DNA of 23,371 nt from the NCBI GenBank assembly GCA_050732995.1, contig JBOHSA010000088.1:1-23371 (forward strand), given 5' to 3'. Positions 8,301 to 15,272 of this stretch are shown one piece after another. The stretch comes from JBOHSA01 sp050732995. GTDB taxonomy: Bacteria > Gemmatimonadota > Gemmatimonadetes > Gemmatimonadales > GWC2-71-9. A program made the position numbers and the translations under genes. Numbering within the stretch: position 1 is the first letter of the stretch; each line of letters begins with the position of its first letter. The notes under the pieces are model-generated. The model was given only the letters and a program-made list of their open reading frames with translations. It had not been told where the DNA came from and searched no databases.

Positions 8301-8450
8301 ACGCGCGACCCCCGCCGCTTCCGCCGCCGCCGGCCCCAGCCAGGGCCCGGGTGGCACGGGCTCCCACGCCGCCTGGTAGCCGAGCGCGCAAAACAATGCG
8401 CTGAGATCGTCGATCCGCTCGGTGCGGGTGAGCAACTCCCGTAGCACCAC
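5361..8450 (-). CDS. Eco57I-type N6-adenine DNA methyltransferase (DrmMI / type IIG-like)
   Basis: A 1029-residue class I SAM-dependent DNA adenine methylase. It has GSYYTPAALV (335-344), the SAM motif LDPAVGSGAFLL (391-402), FGVDLNLTAVRLTELRLWL (acidic SAM loop) and the catalytic motif IV GNPPWVRGER (631-640). A likely coiled coil spans 505-605. The C-terminal ~270 residues resemble a TaqI-like target-recognition domain (LGVKTGADEVFLV, VRGRDLSPW). The ~180-residue N-terminus shows no convincing PD-(D/E)xK nuclease motif. It starts with GTG GTG at 8450 after GAGGGG; an in-frame TAA lies upstream. The frame contains 13 consecutive G (coding strand) encoding Gly659-662 right after motif IV. It is coupled to the helicase. 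A restriction or defence role is inferred from family and context. Confidence 0.85.
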   Translation of the reverse strand: MVLRELLTRTERIDDLSALFCALGYQAAWEPVPPGPWLGPAAAEAAGVARVALVARHDAFRVFGLEARDPEQAARAAAHRLAAAAERGLACALGREPRRLVCAAWRAGAGGGLGLRLAVIPLDRPSGSARATLDRLAPLPGESPLGLSLRVGDALACEGVTPRFFRAFRTVLERLADRLAAPPSHAVRHALALTALTRLLFLYFVQAKGWLDGDRRYLPKLLERCLVARRDFHRRALHPLCFGALNQALAQRSAAARALGRLPFLNGGLFEPTVLERRHGPAVWTNADWRDAFDRLFERFHFSVREDDAGDLIAPDMLGRVFEGVMDPGERRASGSYYTPAALVRGIVRAGLEATLVGRLHMAPAVAARWVHHGEPPADAPTHAVRSLTVLDPAVGSGAFLLGALEELTALRRSAGEGPATAVRRDVLARSLFGVDLNLTAVRLTELRLWLALVVDDDAEDLERIAPLPNLDGHVRQGDSLLDPLTLAAALGGGAGGTGPPLPASARAAATRIGAARRHLFDLAGAAKRAAATALALAEAAAARGLFGQALARLDHSIRELLALAQSSDLFGRRQGLLADQRARLRRLRAARRDLREAARRLERDGGAPFFAFESHFGDLCLRGGFDLVVGNPPWVRGERLPGRVRETLALRYPSWRVGGGGAGGGYAHLPDLAVAFVDRALELAAPGGAIALLTPAKLASSGYAESLRQRLTRGTRLERAAPLGDATMGSEPAGGFAGATAVYPMALVALKADPTGHETTATALGPKPAAPPLAQRTLQAAGPWVLVPDAERVARRLRETLPAVGERWTPQLGVKTGADEVFLVGEPLDGARPVVRGRDLSPWCCEPRGFLLWTHGADGRPLSVLPTAMGTRLAPHFDRLRRRADYRGGAPWQLFRTALAGAPHRVLWADVARRLAAAVPEPAAVPLNSVYGIATRTADDAHALAALLNSRWHTALARLRADPARGGYRRFNARVVRELPIPPAAAPAWAALAAMGRRRATDDAAVAELLQLEASDRRALARLSPDSF
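6464..6476 (-). repeat. 13-base G tract inside the methylase gene
   Basis: Thirteen consecutive C on the plus strand, which are G in the coding strand. They encode four Gly after RYPSWRV, about 20 residues downstream of the catalytic NPPW motif. The present length keeps the frame open. A gain or loss of one base would cut off the target-recognition half. Tracts of this length are known contingency loci in restriction-modification genes of other bacteria. Confidence 0.7.
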
Positions 8451-8589
8451 GGGCCCCTCGGTGATGACGAACCAATGGTGTGGGTTCAGCCGCTCGGATT
8501 AGGTACCGAAGCCTTGCCGGGGGGAGCGGATTACCGCACGGCGACGCAGCAGGGGCCGCCCGCGCTGCGTATCCCTCTCGAATGTGCGT

Positions 8590-8618
8590 TTGACGCTGCC
8601 GTAGTTTGGGTCTACGAT
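8590..8618 (+). promoter_or_regulatory. sigma-70-type promoter for the amidohydrolase operon
   Basis: TTGACG at 8590-8595, a 17-base spacer and TACGAT at 8613-8618 lie 31 bases before the ATG at 8650. The position and spacing fit a housekeeping promoter. The rest of the 199-base divergent gap (8451-8649) shows no other clear element; the methylase promoter on the other strand could not be picked. Confidence 0.5.
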
Positions 8619-8649
8619 TCCCGTCTGCTTCCACGTCCGGAGCCTGTCC

Positions 8650-10056
8650 ATGCGCCTCCCCCAACCGGTGCCCGCCGGTGCCCTGGTAACCGCCGCCCTC
8701 CTCGCGGCCTCCCCCACGCCCGCCCCGGCCCAGGCCGGCACCTGGGCCCTGACGAACGCGCGGATCGAGACCGTCACCCGCGGCGTCATCGGAAAGGGCA
8801 CGATCATCATCCGCGACGGCCTCATCGCCGCCGTCGGACCGGCGGTCCCCATCCCGCCCGACGCCCGCGTCGTCGACCTCGCCGGCCGCACCGTCTACCC
8901 CGGCCTGATCGACCTGACGTCGACGCTGGGCCTGCCCGCGACCCCCACGCAAACCGGCGGGGGAGGTGGTGGAGGAGGTGGGGGTGGAGCGGCGGCCGGG
9001 GGGACGGCCGGCGGCAACATCGGCCTCGAGCCCCAACGCCGCGTGGCGGACGAGATTCAGCCGGCGGCCGCCGACGTCCGCGGCGCCCGAGACGCCGGCC
9101 TGACCGTCGTGCTCGTGGCACCCGCCCGCGGCGCGTTCCGCGGCCAGTCGGCCCTCGTGCCCCTGCGCGACGGCGTGGACGCGGGCGACATCATCCGCTC
9201 ACCCGTCGCCGTGCACCTGGGCTTCGAGGGCACCTCGGGCCGCTACCCCGGCACGCTGCTCGGCGTGATCGCCTACGAGCGCCAGGCGCTGTACGACGCC
9301 CAGCGCCATGGCCAGCTGCTCGAGCGCTACCGTGCCAACCCGCGCGGCATGGAGCGACCGCCCTACGACCCGCGGCTCGAAGCCCTTGTCCCCGTGGTGC
9401 AGGGGGAGCTGCCGGCGTTCTTCACCGCCACCGACGAGAACGACATCCGCCGCGCCGTGCGCATCGCCCACGAGTTCAACCTCGCGCTCACCATCGTCGG
9501 CGCCACCGAGGGCTTCCGCGCGCTCGACGCCCTCGCCGCCGCGCGCCGGCCCGTCGTGGTGTCGGTGGATTTCCCGAAGGGGAGCGAAGTGACCGGCTGG
9601 AACTACCGCGCGAGCCAGCGGCACGCGCCCGGCGACAGCGCGGCGGCCGATAGTACCGCGCGCAAGCTGATCGAGGGCAACGCGGCCGTGCTGCATCGCG
9701 CCAACATCCGGTTCGCGCTCGCCTCGGGCGGCACGCTGCGGGGCGCCGAGTTCCTGGCCAACGTGCGCAAGGCGGTCGCGGCGGGCCTGCCCCGCGCGAC
9801 GGCGCTCGAGGCGCTCACCATCCGCCCCGCCGAAATCGCCGGGGCGGCCGAGCAGCTCGGCAGCATCGAGACCGGCAAGATCGCGAACCTCGTCGTGACC
9901 GAAGGAGACCTGCTGGGTGACAGTGCCAAGGTCCGCGCGGTGTTCGTGGACGGAGTGCGCTACGAGGTCGTCGCGCCGCCGCCGTCCCGCGAGGGCGGCG
10001 CGAGAACCGGGCGCGGACCAGGTGACCAGACCAGCAAGGCGGAGGAAAGACCATGA
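8650..10056 (+). CDS. exported amidohydrolase-fold protein lacking the HxH metal motif
   Basis: A 468-residue protein with a signal peptide (cleavage likely after APAQA near residue 29) and the amidohydrolase superfamily frame: an N-terminal beta-sandwich strand (ALTNARIETVTRG), GTIIIRDGLIAAVGP, then YPGLIDLTSTLGLPA at 83-97, and the C-terminal ALEALTIRPAEI and GSIETGKIANLVVTEGD. In active members PG(L/I)ID is followed by HxH, which binds the metals. Here it reads DLTST, so the usual site is absent. A poly-Gly loop follows at ~103-113. The ATG at 8650 has GGAG seven bases upstream. The stop overlaps the next gene's ATG (ATGA). It probably acts in the periplasm or on the surface, perhaps as a non-catalytic partner of the next protein. 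Function is inferred only. Confidence 0.8.
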   Translation: MRLPQPVPAGALVTAALLAASPTPAPAQAGTWALTNARIETVTRGVIGKGTIIIRDGLIAAVGPAVPIPPDARVVDLAGRTVYPGLIDLTSTLGLPATPTQTGGGGGGGGGGGAAAGGTAGGNIGLEPQRRVADEIQPAAADVRGARDAGLTVVLVAPARGAFRGQSALVPLRDGVDAGDIIRSPVAVHLGFEGTSGRYPGTLLGVIAYERQALYDAQRHGQLLERYRANPRGMERPPYDPRLEALVPVVQGELPAFFTATDENDIRRAVRIAHEFNLALTIVGATEGFRALDALAAARRPVVVSVDFPKGSEVTGWNYRASQRHAPGDSAAADSTARKLIEGNAAVLHRANIRFALASGGTLRGAEFLANVRKAVAAGLPRATALEALTIRPAEIAGAAEQLGSIETGKIANLVVTEGDLLGDSAKVRAVFVDGVRYEVVAPPPSREGGARTGRGPGDQTSKAEERP

Positions 10057-11423
10057 AAGCGACGCTCGCTTGGCTAGTGCTCTGCGTCAGTTCGACCGTC
10101 GGTCCGTCGGCCCAGGTCCCATTCCCCCTCGCGGTGCCGATTCCCCCCGCGGGCAAGCTCGTGGCGATCACCAACGCCACGATCATGACGGCGAGCCACG
10201 GCACCATTGAGCGGGGCACGATCGTCATCCGGGACGGCAAGATCGCGGCCGTCGGGCCCGATGTGGCGGTGCCCGCGGGCGCGCAGGTGATCGACGGGAC
10301 CGGCCGGTACGTGATCCCGGGCATCATCGACGCGCACTCGCACAGCGCCGCCGAAGCCATCAACGAGGGCACGAGCTCGATCACGGCCGAGGTGCGGATC
10401 GCGGACGTGCTGCGCCAGGACGCGCTGGGGCTGTACCGCGAGCTCGCGGGCGGCGTGACGACGCTCAACATCCTGCACGGCTCGGCCAACACCATCGGCG
10501 GCCAGAACGCCGTGGTGAAGGTCCGCTGGGGCCTGCCGGCCGACAGCCTGCTGTTCGCGGGCGCCCCGCCGGGCATCAAGTTCGCCCTGGGGGAGAACGT
10601 GCGGCAGTCGAACCGCGACGTGTTCCCCGGCACGCAGCGCCGGTACCCCATGTCCCGCATGGGCGTCGAGGAGCTGTTGCGCGACGCGTTCACCCGGGCG
10701 CGGGAGTACCGCGGCGAGTGGCAGGCGTACGAGACGGCGCGCCGCGCCGCGCGGCGCAACCAGCCCGTCCCCGTCCCGCCCCGGCGCGACCTCCAGCTCG
10801 ACGCGCTGGTCGAGATCCTCGACGGCAAGCGCCTGGTCCACGCCCATTCCTACCGCGCCGACGAGATCCTCATGCTGCTCGGCGTGGCCAAGGACTTCGG
10901 CTTCCGCGTGGCGAGCTTCCAGCACGTGCTCGAAGGCTACAAAGTGGCCGACGAGCTCGCGAAGGCGAACAGCGGCGCGTCGACCTTCGCCGACAACTGG
11001 GCCTACAAGCTCGAGGCGTACGACGCGATCCCCCACAACGCGGCGATCATGGCGCAGCGCGGCGTGCGGGTGTCGATCAATTCGGATTCGGACGAACGGG
11101 CGCGCCGGCTCTACCAGGAGGCGGCCAAGGCGATGCACTACGGCGGCGTGTCCGAGGAGGAAGCCCTCAAGATGATCACGCTGAACGCCGCCTGGCAGCT
11201 GGGCGTCGATAACCGCGTCGGCTCGATCGACGTGGGGAAAGACGCCGATCTCGCCGTGTTCAACGGCCATCCCTTCGCGCCGGCCGCGCGCGTCGAGCTG
11301 ACGCTGATCGACGGCCGGGTGTTCTTCGACCGCAGCACGGCCCCCACCCTGGAGCAGCTGCTGGAGCAGCTCAAGCAGCGCGAGCGGCCGCGGGTGACGT
11401 CCCTGCGGGGAGGTGCCCAGTGA
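10053..11423 (+). CDS. exported metal-dependent amidohydrolase (imidazolonepropionase-like)
   Basis: A 456-residue secreted amidohydrolase with a signal peptide (residues 1-20, VGPSA). The metal site is visible: PGIIDAHSHS with HSH at 95-97, then VHAHSYRADE (~280), FQHVLEGYK (~308) and the late Asp in SINSDSDERARR (~350). The C-terminal motif is GSIDVGKDADLAVFNGHP. This set matches imidazolonepropionase/prolidase-like cyclic amidohydrolases that hydrolyse amide or peptide-like bonds. The substrate is unknown. A strong GGAGGAAAG precedes the ATG, and the gene overlaps both neighbours by 4 bases (ATGA and GTGA). The three proteins are therefore made together. It is the only member of the trio with an intact active-site signature. 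Confidence 0.88.
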   Translation: MKATLAWLVLCVSSTVGPSAQVPFPLAVPIPPAGKLVAITNATIMTASHGTIERGTIVIRDGKIAAVGPDVAVPAGAQVIDGTGRYVIPGIIDAHSHSAAEAINEGTSSITAEVRIADVLRQDALGLYRELAGGVTTLNILHGSANTIGGQNAVVKVRWGLPADSLLFAGAPPGIKFALGENVRQSNRDVFPGTQRRYPMSRMGVEELLRDAFTRAREYRGEWQAYETARRAARRNQPVPVPPRRDLQLDALVEILDGKRLVHAHSYRADEILMLLGVAKDFGFRVASFQHVLEGYKVADELAKANSGASTFADNWAYKLEAYDAIPHNAAIMAQRGVRVSINSDSDERARRLYQEAAKAMHYGGVSEEEALKMITLNAAWQLGVDNRVGSIDVGKDADLAVFNGHPFAPAARVELTLIDGRVFFDRSTAPTLEQLLEQLKQRERPRVTSLRGGAQ

Positions 11424-12757
11424 AAGCGGTCTGGCGGTTAGGCGGTCGGGCGGTCGGTCTAGTCGGTGAGGCGGCAGTGTTGTTGACCGCCTTACCGCCC
11501 GACCGCCTGACCGCCCAAGCCCCGGCGAACGGCCCTGCACCCGCCGCCTACGCCATCCGCAACGCCACGATCGTCACGGTGGCAGGCGAGCGGATCCCGA
11601 CGGGGACGGTGGTGATTCGCGGCGGCAAGATCGAGGCGGTGGGCGCGAGCGTCGCGGTCCCGGCCGACGCCACGGCCATCGACGGCACCGGGCTCTTCGT
11701 CTATCCCGGCATGATCGACTCCGGCACGCGGCTCGGCCTCACCGAGATCAGCTCCGTGCCGGGCGGGGAGGACACCCAGGAGCTGGGCGACTTCAACCCG
11801 CACAACCTGACCCTGAGCGCCGTCAACCCGCACTCCGAGCTGATCCCGGTGACCCGGGTCAACGGCGTCACCACGGTGATCACCGCCGCGCGCGGCGGGC
11901 TGGTGAGCGGCCAGGCAGCGCTGATGGACCTGCTCGGCTGGACACCCCAGGAGATGGGCGTGCTGCCCCGAGCCGCCATGGTCATGACCTACCCGCGCGT
12001 GGGGGCAGGGGGTGGCGGATTCGGCGGCGGCTTCGGGCAGCAACGGCCGGCCGCCGAGCAGCGCGAAGCAATGGACCGCCAGGTGCGCCAGCTCCGCGGC
12101 TACTTCGGAGACGCCAAGGCGTACGCCGACATCAAGGCGCGGGGGGGAACAGTGAAGGCCGACCTCGCCATGGAGGCGATGGTGCCGGTCGTGCGGGGTG
12201 AGCTGCCCGTCGTGTTCGACGTGGAGACGGCGGACCAGATCCGTGGGGTGCTGAGCCTCGCCGACTCGTTCGGGATCAAGGTGATCCTGCGCGGCGCGCG
12301 CGAGTCCTGGAGGCTCGCCGACACGCTCGCGGCTCGGAAGGTCCCGGTCATCGTCGGCCCCACGACCTCGGCGCCGGGCGCGGAGGATCCTTACGACATG
12401 GTGTACGCCTATCCCGGCGTGCTGGCGCGCGCGGGCGTGAAGATCGCGTTCCAGTCGGCCGACGCGGCGAACGTGCGCAACCTGCCGTACCAGGCCGCGC
12501 TCGCCACCGCCTACGGGCTCGACCCCGACGCGGCGCTGCGGGCGCTCACGCTCGCCCCCGCCCAGATCTGGGGCGTAGCCGACCGCTACGGCAGCGTGGA
12601 GGCCGGCAAGGTGGCGAACCTGATCGTGACGACGGGCGACCCGCTCGACGTGCGCACCGTGGTGCGGCACCTGTTCATCCGCGGCCAGCTCGTGCCGCTC
12701 ACCGACCGCCACACGAAGCTGTACGAGCAGTTCAGAGGGAGACCGACTAACAACTAG
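11420..12757 (+). CDS. exported amidohydrolase-fold protein lacking HxH, signal peptide encoded by a repeat
   Basis: A 445-residue third member of the set: AIRNATIVTVAGERI, GTVVIRGGKIEAVG, YPGMIDSGTRLGLTEI (95-110), then a C-terminal ALRALTLAPAQIWG and GSVEAGKVANLIVTTGD. The HxH metal motif is absent, as in the first gene, and the two share a T.LGL signature after PG(L/M)ID. A Gly-rich loop (GAGGGGFGGGFG) sits near 195. It starts with GTG at 11420 overlapping the preceding TGA, with GGGGAGGTG upstream. The N-terminal ~33 residues, which serve as the signal peptide (cleavage after LTAQA), are encoded by an inverted octamer repeat at 11426-11515. The stop codon lies at the edge of another repeat. 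The role is likely structural or regulatory for the active amidohydrolase; this is inferred. Confidence 0.8.
   Translation: MKAVWRLGGRAVGLVGEAAVLLTALPPDRLTAQAPANGPAPAAYAIRNATIVTVAGERIPTGTVVIRGGKIEAVGASVAVPADATAIDGTGLFVYPGMIDSGTRLGLTEISSVPGGEDTQELGDFNPHNLTLSAVNPHSELIPVTRVNGVTTVITAARGGLVSGQAALMDLLGWTPQEMGVLPRAAMVMTYPRVGAGGGGFGGGFGQQRPAAEQREAMDRQVRQLRGYFGDAKAYADIKARGGTVKADLAMEAMVPVVRGELPVVFDVETADQIRGVLSLADSFGIKVILRGARESWRLADTLAARKVPVIVGPTTSAPGAEDPYDMVYAYPGVLARAGVKIAFQSADAANVRNLPYQAALATAYGLDPDAALRALTLAPAQIWGVADRYGSVEAGKVANLIVTTGDPLDVRTVVRHLFIRGQLVPLTDRHTKLYEQFRGRPTNN
11426..11515. repeat. inverted octamer repeat array inside a coding region
   Basis: The left arm has four 8-base units (GCGGTCTG, GCGGTTAG, GCGGTCGG, GCGGTCGG) at 11426-11457. 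The right arm has four complementary units (TGACCGCC, TTACCGCC, CGACCGCC, TGACCGCC) at 11484-11515. AGGCGGTCGGGCGGT at 11440-11454 is perfectly complementary to 11494-11508. The array falls entirely in the signal-peptide codons of the third amidohydrolase gene and could fold into a strong hairpin just after the start codon. Confidence 0.8.
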
Positions 12758-12836
12758 GGGCTAAGAGGCTAAGAGGCTAAGGGGGCTAAGTTGCGCCGTG
12801 CCCCACTTAGCCCCTTAGCCCCTTAGTTTCTTAGGC
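12755..12836. repeat. inverted octamer array between convergent genes; probable bidirectional terminator
   Basis: Left-arm units based on GGGGCTAAG (from 12757) face right-arm units CTTAGCCC, CTTAGCCC, CTTAGTTT, CTTAGGCT. CTAAGGGGGCTAAGT (12777-12791) pairs with ACTTAGCCCCTTAG (12805-12818) with one bulge and a 13-base loop. The stop codons of both convergent genes (TAG 12755-12757 and TAA read from 12833 to 12831) lie in the array. Placement suggests it ends transcription from both sides. Confidence 0.7.
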
Positions 12837-13616
12837 TCTTTTTCTAAGCTTGATATTCCCGTTCACCGTGCCGAGGTGGAGCGTGCGGCCGCCCTTGCCG
12901 ATCGTGCCGCTGACGCGCCGCGGGCCGAAGCGGCCGCGCACGGTCAGGGGAAAGTCTGAGATGATGTCGCCGTTCACCGTCTCGGCGCGCACTTCGGTGT
13001 CCAGATCCCCGGGCAGGTCGAGCGTGATGCCGCCGTTCACGGTGTGGAACTCGAGCTCATCCTGCCAGTTCGCCCGCCCCAGGCTCGCCGTGATCGAGCC
13101 GTTTACCGTCGTCGCCTCGGCGAGCCCCGTGGTGGAGACCCGGACGCTGCCGTTGACGGTCGAGACGAAGGCGTCGCCGCTCAAGCCCACCGCGTCCATC
13201 TCCCCGTTGACGGTGCGGCCGTGGAACGCGACGCCGCGCGGCACTTTGACCGTGAAATGGACGTTGACGTCGTTGTCCCGGGTGTTGGAGTGCCAGTCGT
13301 CGCCCACGTCGCAGCCGTTTTCCTGCCGGGCGCGGGGCGGCGTCGGGTAGACCGCGCAGATCGTCACGCCCTGGGCGTGCTCGATCACCTCGATGGTCAC
13401 GTCGTCGGGATCGCTCTTGTTGCCGCGCTTGATCGCGGTGACTTCGGCCTCGGCCCCGGACGCGGCCACGGCGCTCACGTCCCCGTTGACCCCCTTGATC
13501 TCGATCCGGCCGCCGGCCGGGATCCGCCCGCGCCAGCTGAAGTCCTGCTGGGAGAAGGCGGGCGTCGGGGCGGCGGCGGCCAGAACGGCGAGGGCCGTGA
13601 TGCTCGTGAGGCGCAT
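12831..13616 (-). CDS. exported DUF4097-family beta-repeat protein (VNG type)
   Basis: A 261-residue protein with a signal peptide (MRLTSITALAVLAAAAPTPA, cleavage after AFS). It is followed by a repeating beta-strand pattern around VNG: GVNGDVSA, TVNGEMDAV, TVNGSVRVS, TVNGSITAS, TVNGGITLD, TVNGDIISD and TVNGNIKLR. This is the DUF4097 right-handed beta-helix-like fold, in which each VNGxI marks one turn. Family members sit beside stress sigma factors or two-component systems; a molecular function is not established. The ATG at 13616 has AGGAG nine bases upstream. It is the last gene of a sigma/anti-sigma operon, 14 bases after the previous stop. Its stop codon is supplied by the octamer repeat. 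Confidence 0.85.
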   Translation of the reverse strand: MRLTSITALAVLAAAAPTPAFSQQDFSWRGRIPAGGRIEIKGVNGDVSAVAASGAEAEVTAIKRGNKSDPDDVTIEVIEHAQGVTICAVYPTPPRARQENGCDVGDDWHSNTRDNDVNVHFTVKVPRGVAFHGRTVNGEMDAVGLSGDAFVSTVNGSVRVSTTGLAEATTVNGSITASLGRANWQDELEFHTVNGGITLDLPGDLDTEVRAETVNGDIISDFPLTVRGRFGPRRVSGTIGKGGRTLHLGTVNGNIKLRKRA

Positions 13617-13630
13617 GGTGTTTCGCTCCT

Positions 13631-14539
13631 TTATGACTGGGGCTCGTCCGAGCCCTTGTGTTTCGGCTTGTGCTGCGGCTCTTGGCCGCCGGGCGACAAT
13701 TGCCCGGGCCGGCCGAGGCGGATGTCCCCGTCGAACGTCTCGAGCTCGAGCCGGGCGCTGCCGGAGCCGAGGGTGAAGCTGAAGCGGTGCTTGCGGCTCT
13801 CGGTGATCTGCACGGGGAAGCTCGCGTCGAACTCGCCGTCGAAGCTCGCGACGGAGACGGTGACGTTCACCCGCTCGGGAAGGGCGACCTTGAGGTCGCC
13901 GTCGTGCGTGGCCAGCCGATAGCGCCCGTTGTCCCGGATAGCGCCCTCGTAGAAGATGTCGCCGTCCACGGAATTGGCCTCGACGCTCGCCGATTCGATT
14001 TTCTGGAGCACGATGTCGCCGTCCACGGTCTCGGCGATGATGTCGGCGGACGCGTCCGTGATCCGGATCTCGCCTTCGATCGAGTTCGCGTCCACGCGGC
14101 CCTTGGCGCCGGTGACGGTGATGCCGCCTTCGATCGACTTGAGCGTCACGGTGCCGGTCCCGCCGTTCAGGGTGACGTCCCCTTCCACGGTCTCCGCCGC
14201 CACGTTCGCGATCGTGCCGTTCACCTCAATATCGGTGTAGGTGCCGGAAAGATTCACGGCCATCCACTGGGGCACGGTGATCTGGTAGTCCACCAGCTGG
14301 GGCGGCCCCCGGCGCCCCTCGGATTTCACGCTCACGACCATCGTCGAGACGGAGACGGCGACCCGCGTGCGGCTGGAATGCGTGGCCTGGACCCGCACCC
14401 GGTTCTCGCTCCAGGACCGGACGACGATTTCGCCACCGAAGTTGTTGACGTTCAGTCGGGCACCCGACTGGACGGCGAACGTGGTGTCGGTCTGTTGCGC
14501 CAGGGCCAGTCCGGCCAGGGTCGCAAGGGTCGCCAGCAT
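13631..14539 (-). CDS. exported DUF4097-family beta-repeat protein (EGD/DGD type)
   Basis: A 302-residue paralogue of the next gene. It has a short signal peptide (MLATLATLAGLALA, then QQ) and repeats with an acidic turn in place of VNG: TVEGDVTLN, SIEGGITVT, SIEGEIRIT, TVDGDIVLQ, SVDGDIFYE, THDGDLKVA, SFDGEFDAS and TFDGDIRLG. Each probably forms a beta-solenoid turn. A hydrophilic charged tail (KPKHKGSDEPQS) ends the protein. The ATG at 14539 is chosen for the signal peptide and GGAGGAG nearby; the TAG of the anti-sigma gene is 14 bases upstream and partly forms this ribosome-binding site. The acidic loops could bind cations or peptides, but that is speculation. Confidence 0.85.
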   Translation of the reverse strand: MLATLATLAGLALAQQTDTTFAVQSGARLNVNNFGGEIVVRSWSENRVRVQATHSSRTRVAVSVSTMVVSVKSEGRRGPPQLVDYQITVPQWMAVNLSGTYTDIEVNGTIANVAAETVEGDVTLNGGTGTVTLKSIEGGITVTGAKGRVDANSIEGEIRITDASADIIAETVDGDIVLQKIESASVEANSVDGDIFYEGAIRDNGRYRLATHDGDLKVALPERVNVTVSVASFDGEFDASFPVQITESRKHRFSFTLGSGSARLELETFDGDIRLGRPGQLSPGGQEPQHKPKHKGSDEPQS

Positions 14540-14553
14540 GGGTCCGTCTCCTC

Positions 14554-15234
14554 CTAGCTCCGCGCGGCCACGAGCGCGTTCGCGCGCCGCAGGAGATCCA
14601 GTTTGCGCCGCATCGTATCGGCGAGATGATGATTCAGGTACGCGCTGCTCGGATCGGCGACCAGCGCCCGGCGCGCCTGGTCGATGGCCCGGTCGATGAC
14701 GGCGAGATTCTGCTCGAGAATGCGGATGGTCGAGGTGTCGAGCACGGCGCGGTTCCGCTCCAACGCCTGCCGCAGGTCCGCCACGGCCGCGTCGTAATTC
14801 CGGCTCCACCCTACGTTCACCAGATCAACGATCACCTCCTGACCGGTCGGGCCGATGACGAGCTGGCCGGTGACTTCGGGCTGGGCGGAGCGCAGCAGCA
14901 TCACGGCCGCGGCGGCCGAGAGCAGGGCCAGCGCGACCCCCGCGGCCAGGAGCTGCGGCGCCGTGAAGGAGAACCGGCGCTTGACCGGGCCGCGGCGCTC
15001 GGCGAGGGCCGACACCCGGTGGCTCCCGATGCGCGTCGCGATCCCCGGCCACAAATCCGTCGCCGGTGGGTGATCGTCCAGCGCCTCCGCCCGCGCGACC
15101 ACCTGCCGCAGCTCGTCGAGCGTCGTGCGGCAGTCCGCGCACGTCGGGAGATGCGCCTCGAGCGCCTCCCGCTCGCCGGCCGCGAGGCTCCCGTCGATGA
15201 ATTCGGACAACCGGTCGGTCCACTGGTCGCTCAT
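14554..15234 (-). CDS. membrane anti-sigma factor with zinc-finger (zf-HC2) domain
   Basis: A 226-residue anti-sigma factor. The cytoplasmic N-terminus has the zf-HC2 motif HLPTCADC (His28, Cys32, Cys35). A single membrane helix lies at about 93-114 (LLAAGVALALLSAAAAVMLL), and a C-terminal extracytoplasmic helical part of ~110 residues (LEQNLAVIDRAIDQARRALV) follows. Such proteins hold an ECF sigma factor inactive until an envelope signal releases it. The ATG at 15234 is preceded by AGGAGGAG. It sits directly downstream of the ECF gene and upstream of two DUF4097 genes, so those exported proteins may be the output or sensors of the pair. Cognate pairing is inferred from gene order. Confidence 0.88.
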   Translation of the reverse strand: MSDQWTDRLSEFIDGSLAAGEREALEAHLPTCADCRTTLDELRQVVARAEALDDHPPATDLWPGIATRIGSHRVSALAERRGPVKRRFSFTAPQLLAAGVALALLSAAAAVMLLRSAQPEVTGQLVIGPTGQEVIVDLVNVGWSRNYDAAVADLRQALERNRAVLDTSTIRILEQNLAVIDRAIDQARRALVADPSSAYLNHHLADTMRRKLDLLRRANALVAARS

Positions 15235-15250
15235 GGTCTCCTCCTGCTCC

Positions 15251-15271
15251 TGCCTTCTGCCGTCTGCGGTC
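15251..15271. repeat. heptamer tandem repeat (TGCCGTC-like, 3 units)
   Basis: TGCCTTC, TGCCGTC and TGCGGTC follow each other at exactly 7 bases in the 38-base gap between the ECF sigma stop and the anti-sigma start. This is a third heptamer family in the window, again at a gene boundary. Confidence 0.55.
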
Positions 15272-15272
15272 C

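Noticed and set aside
8451..8649. Small gene or RNA in the divergent gap before the amidohydrolase operon
   Set aside because: Only a promoter-like element is visible; no coding signal with a ribosome-binding site and no convincing RNA structure.
12755..12836. CRISPR-like array
   Set aside because: Units are 8 bases, contiguous and arranged as an inverted pair, with no spacers and no cas genes.
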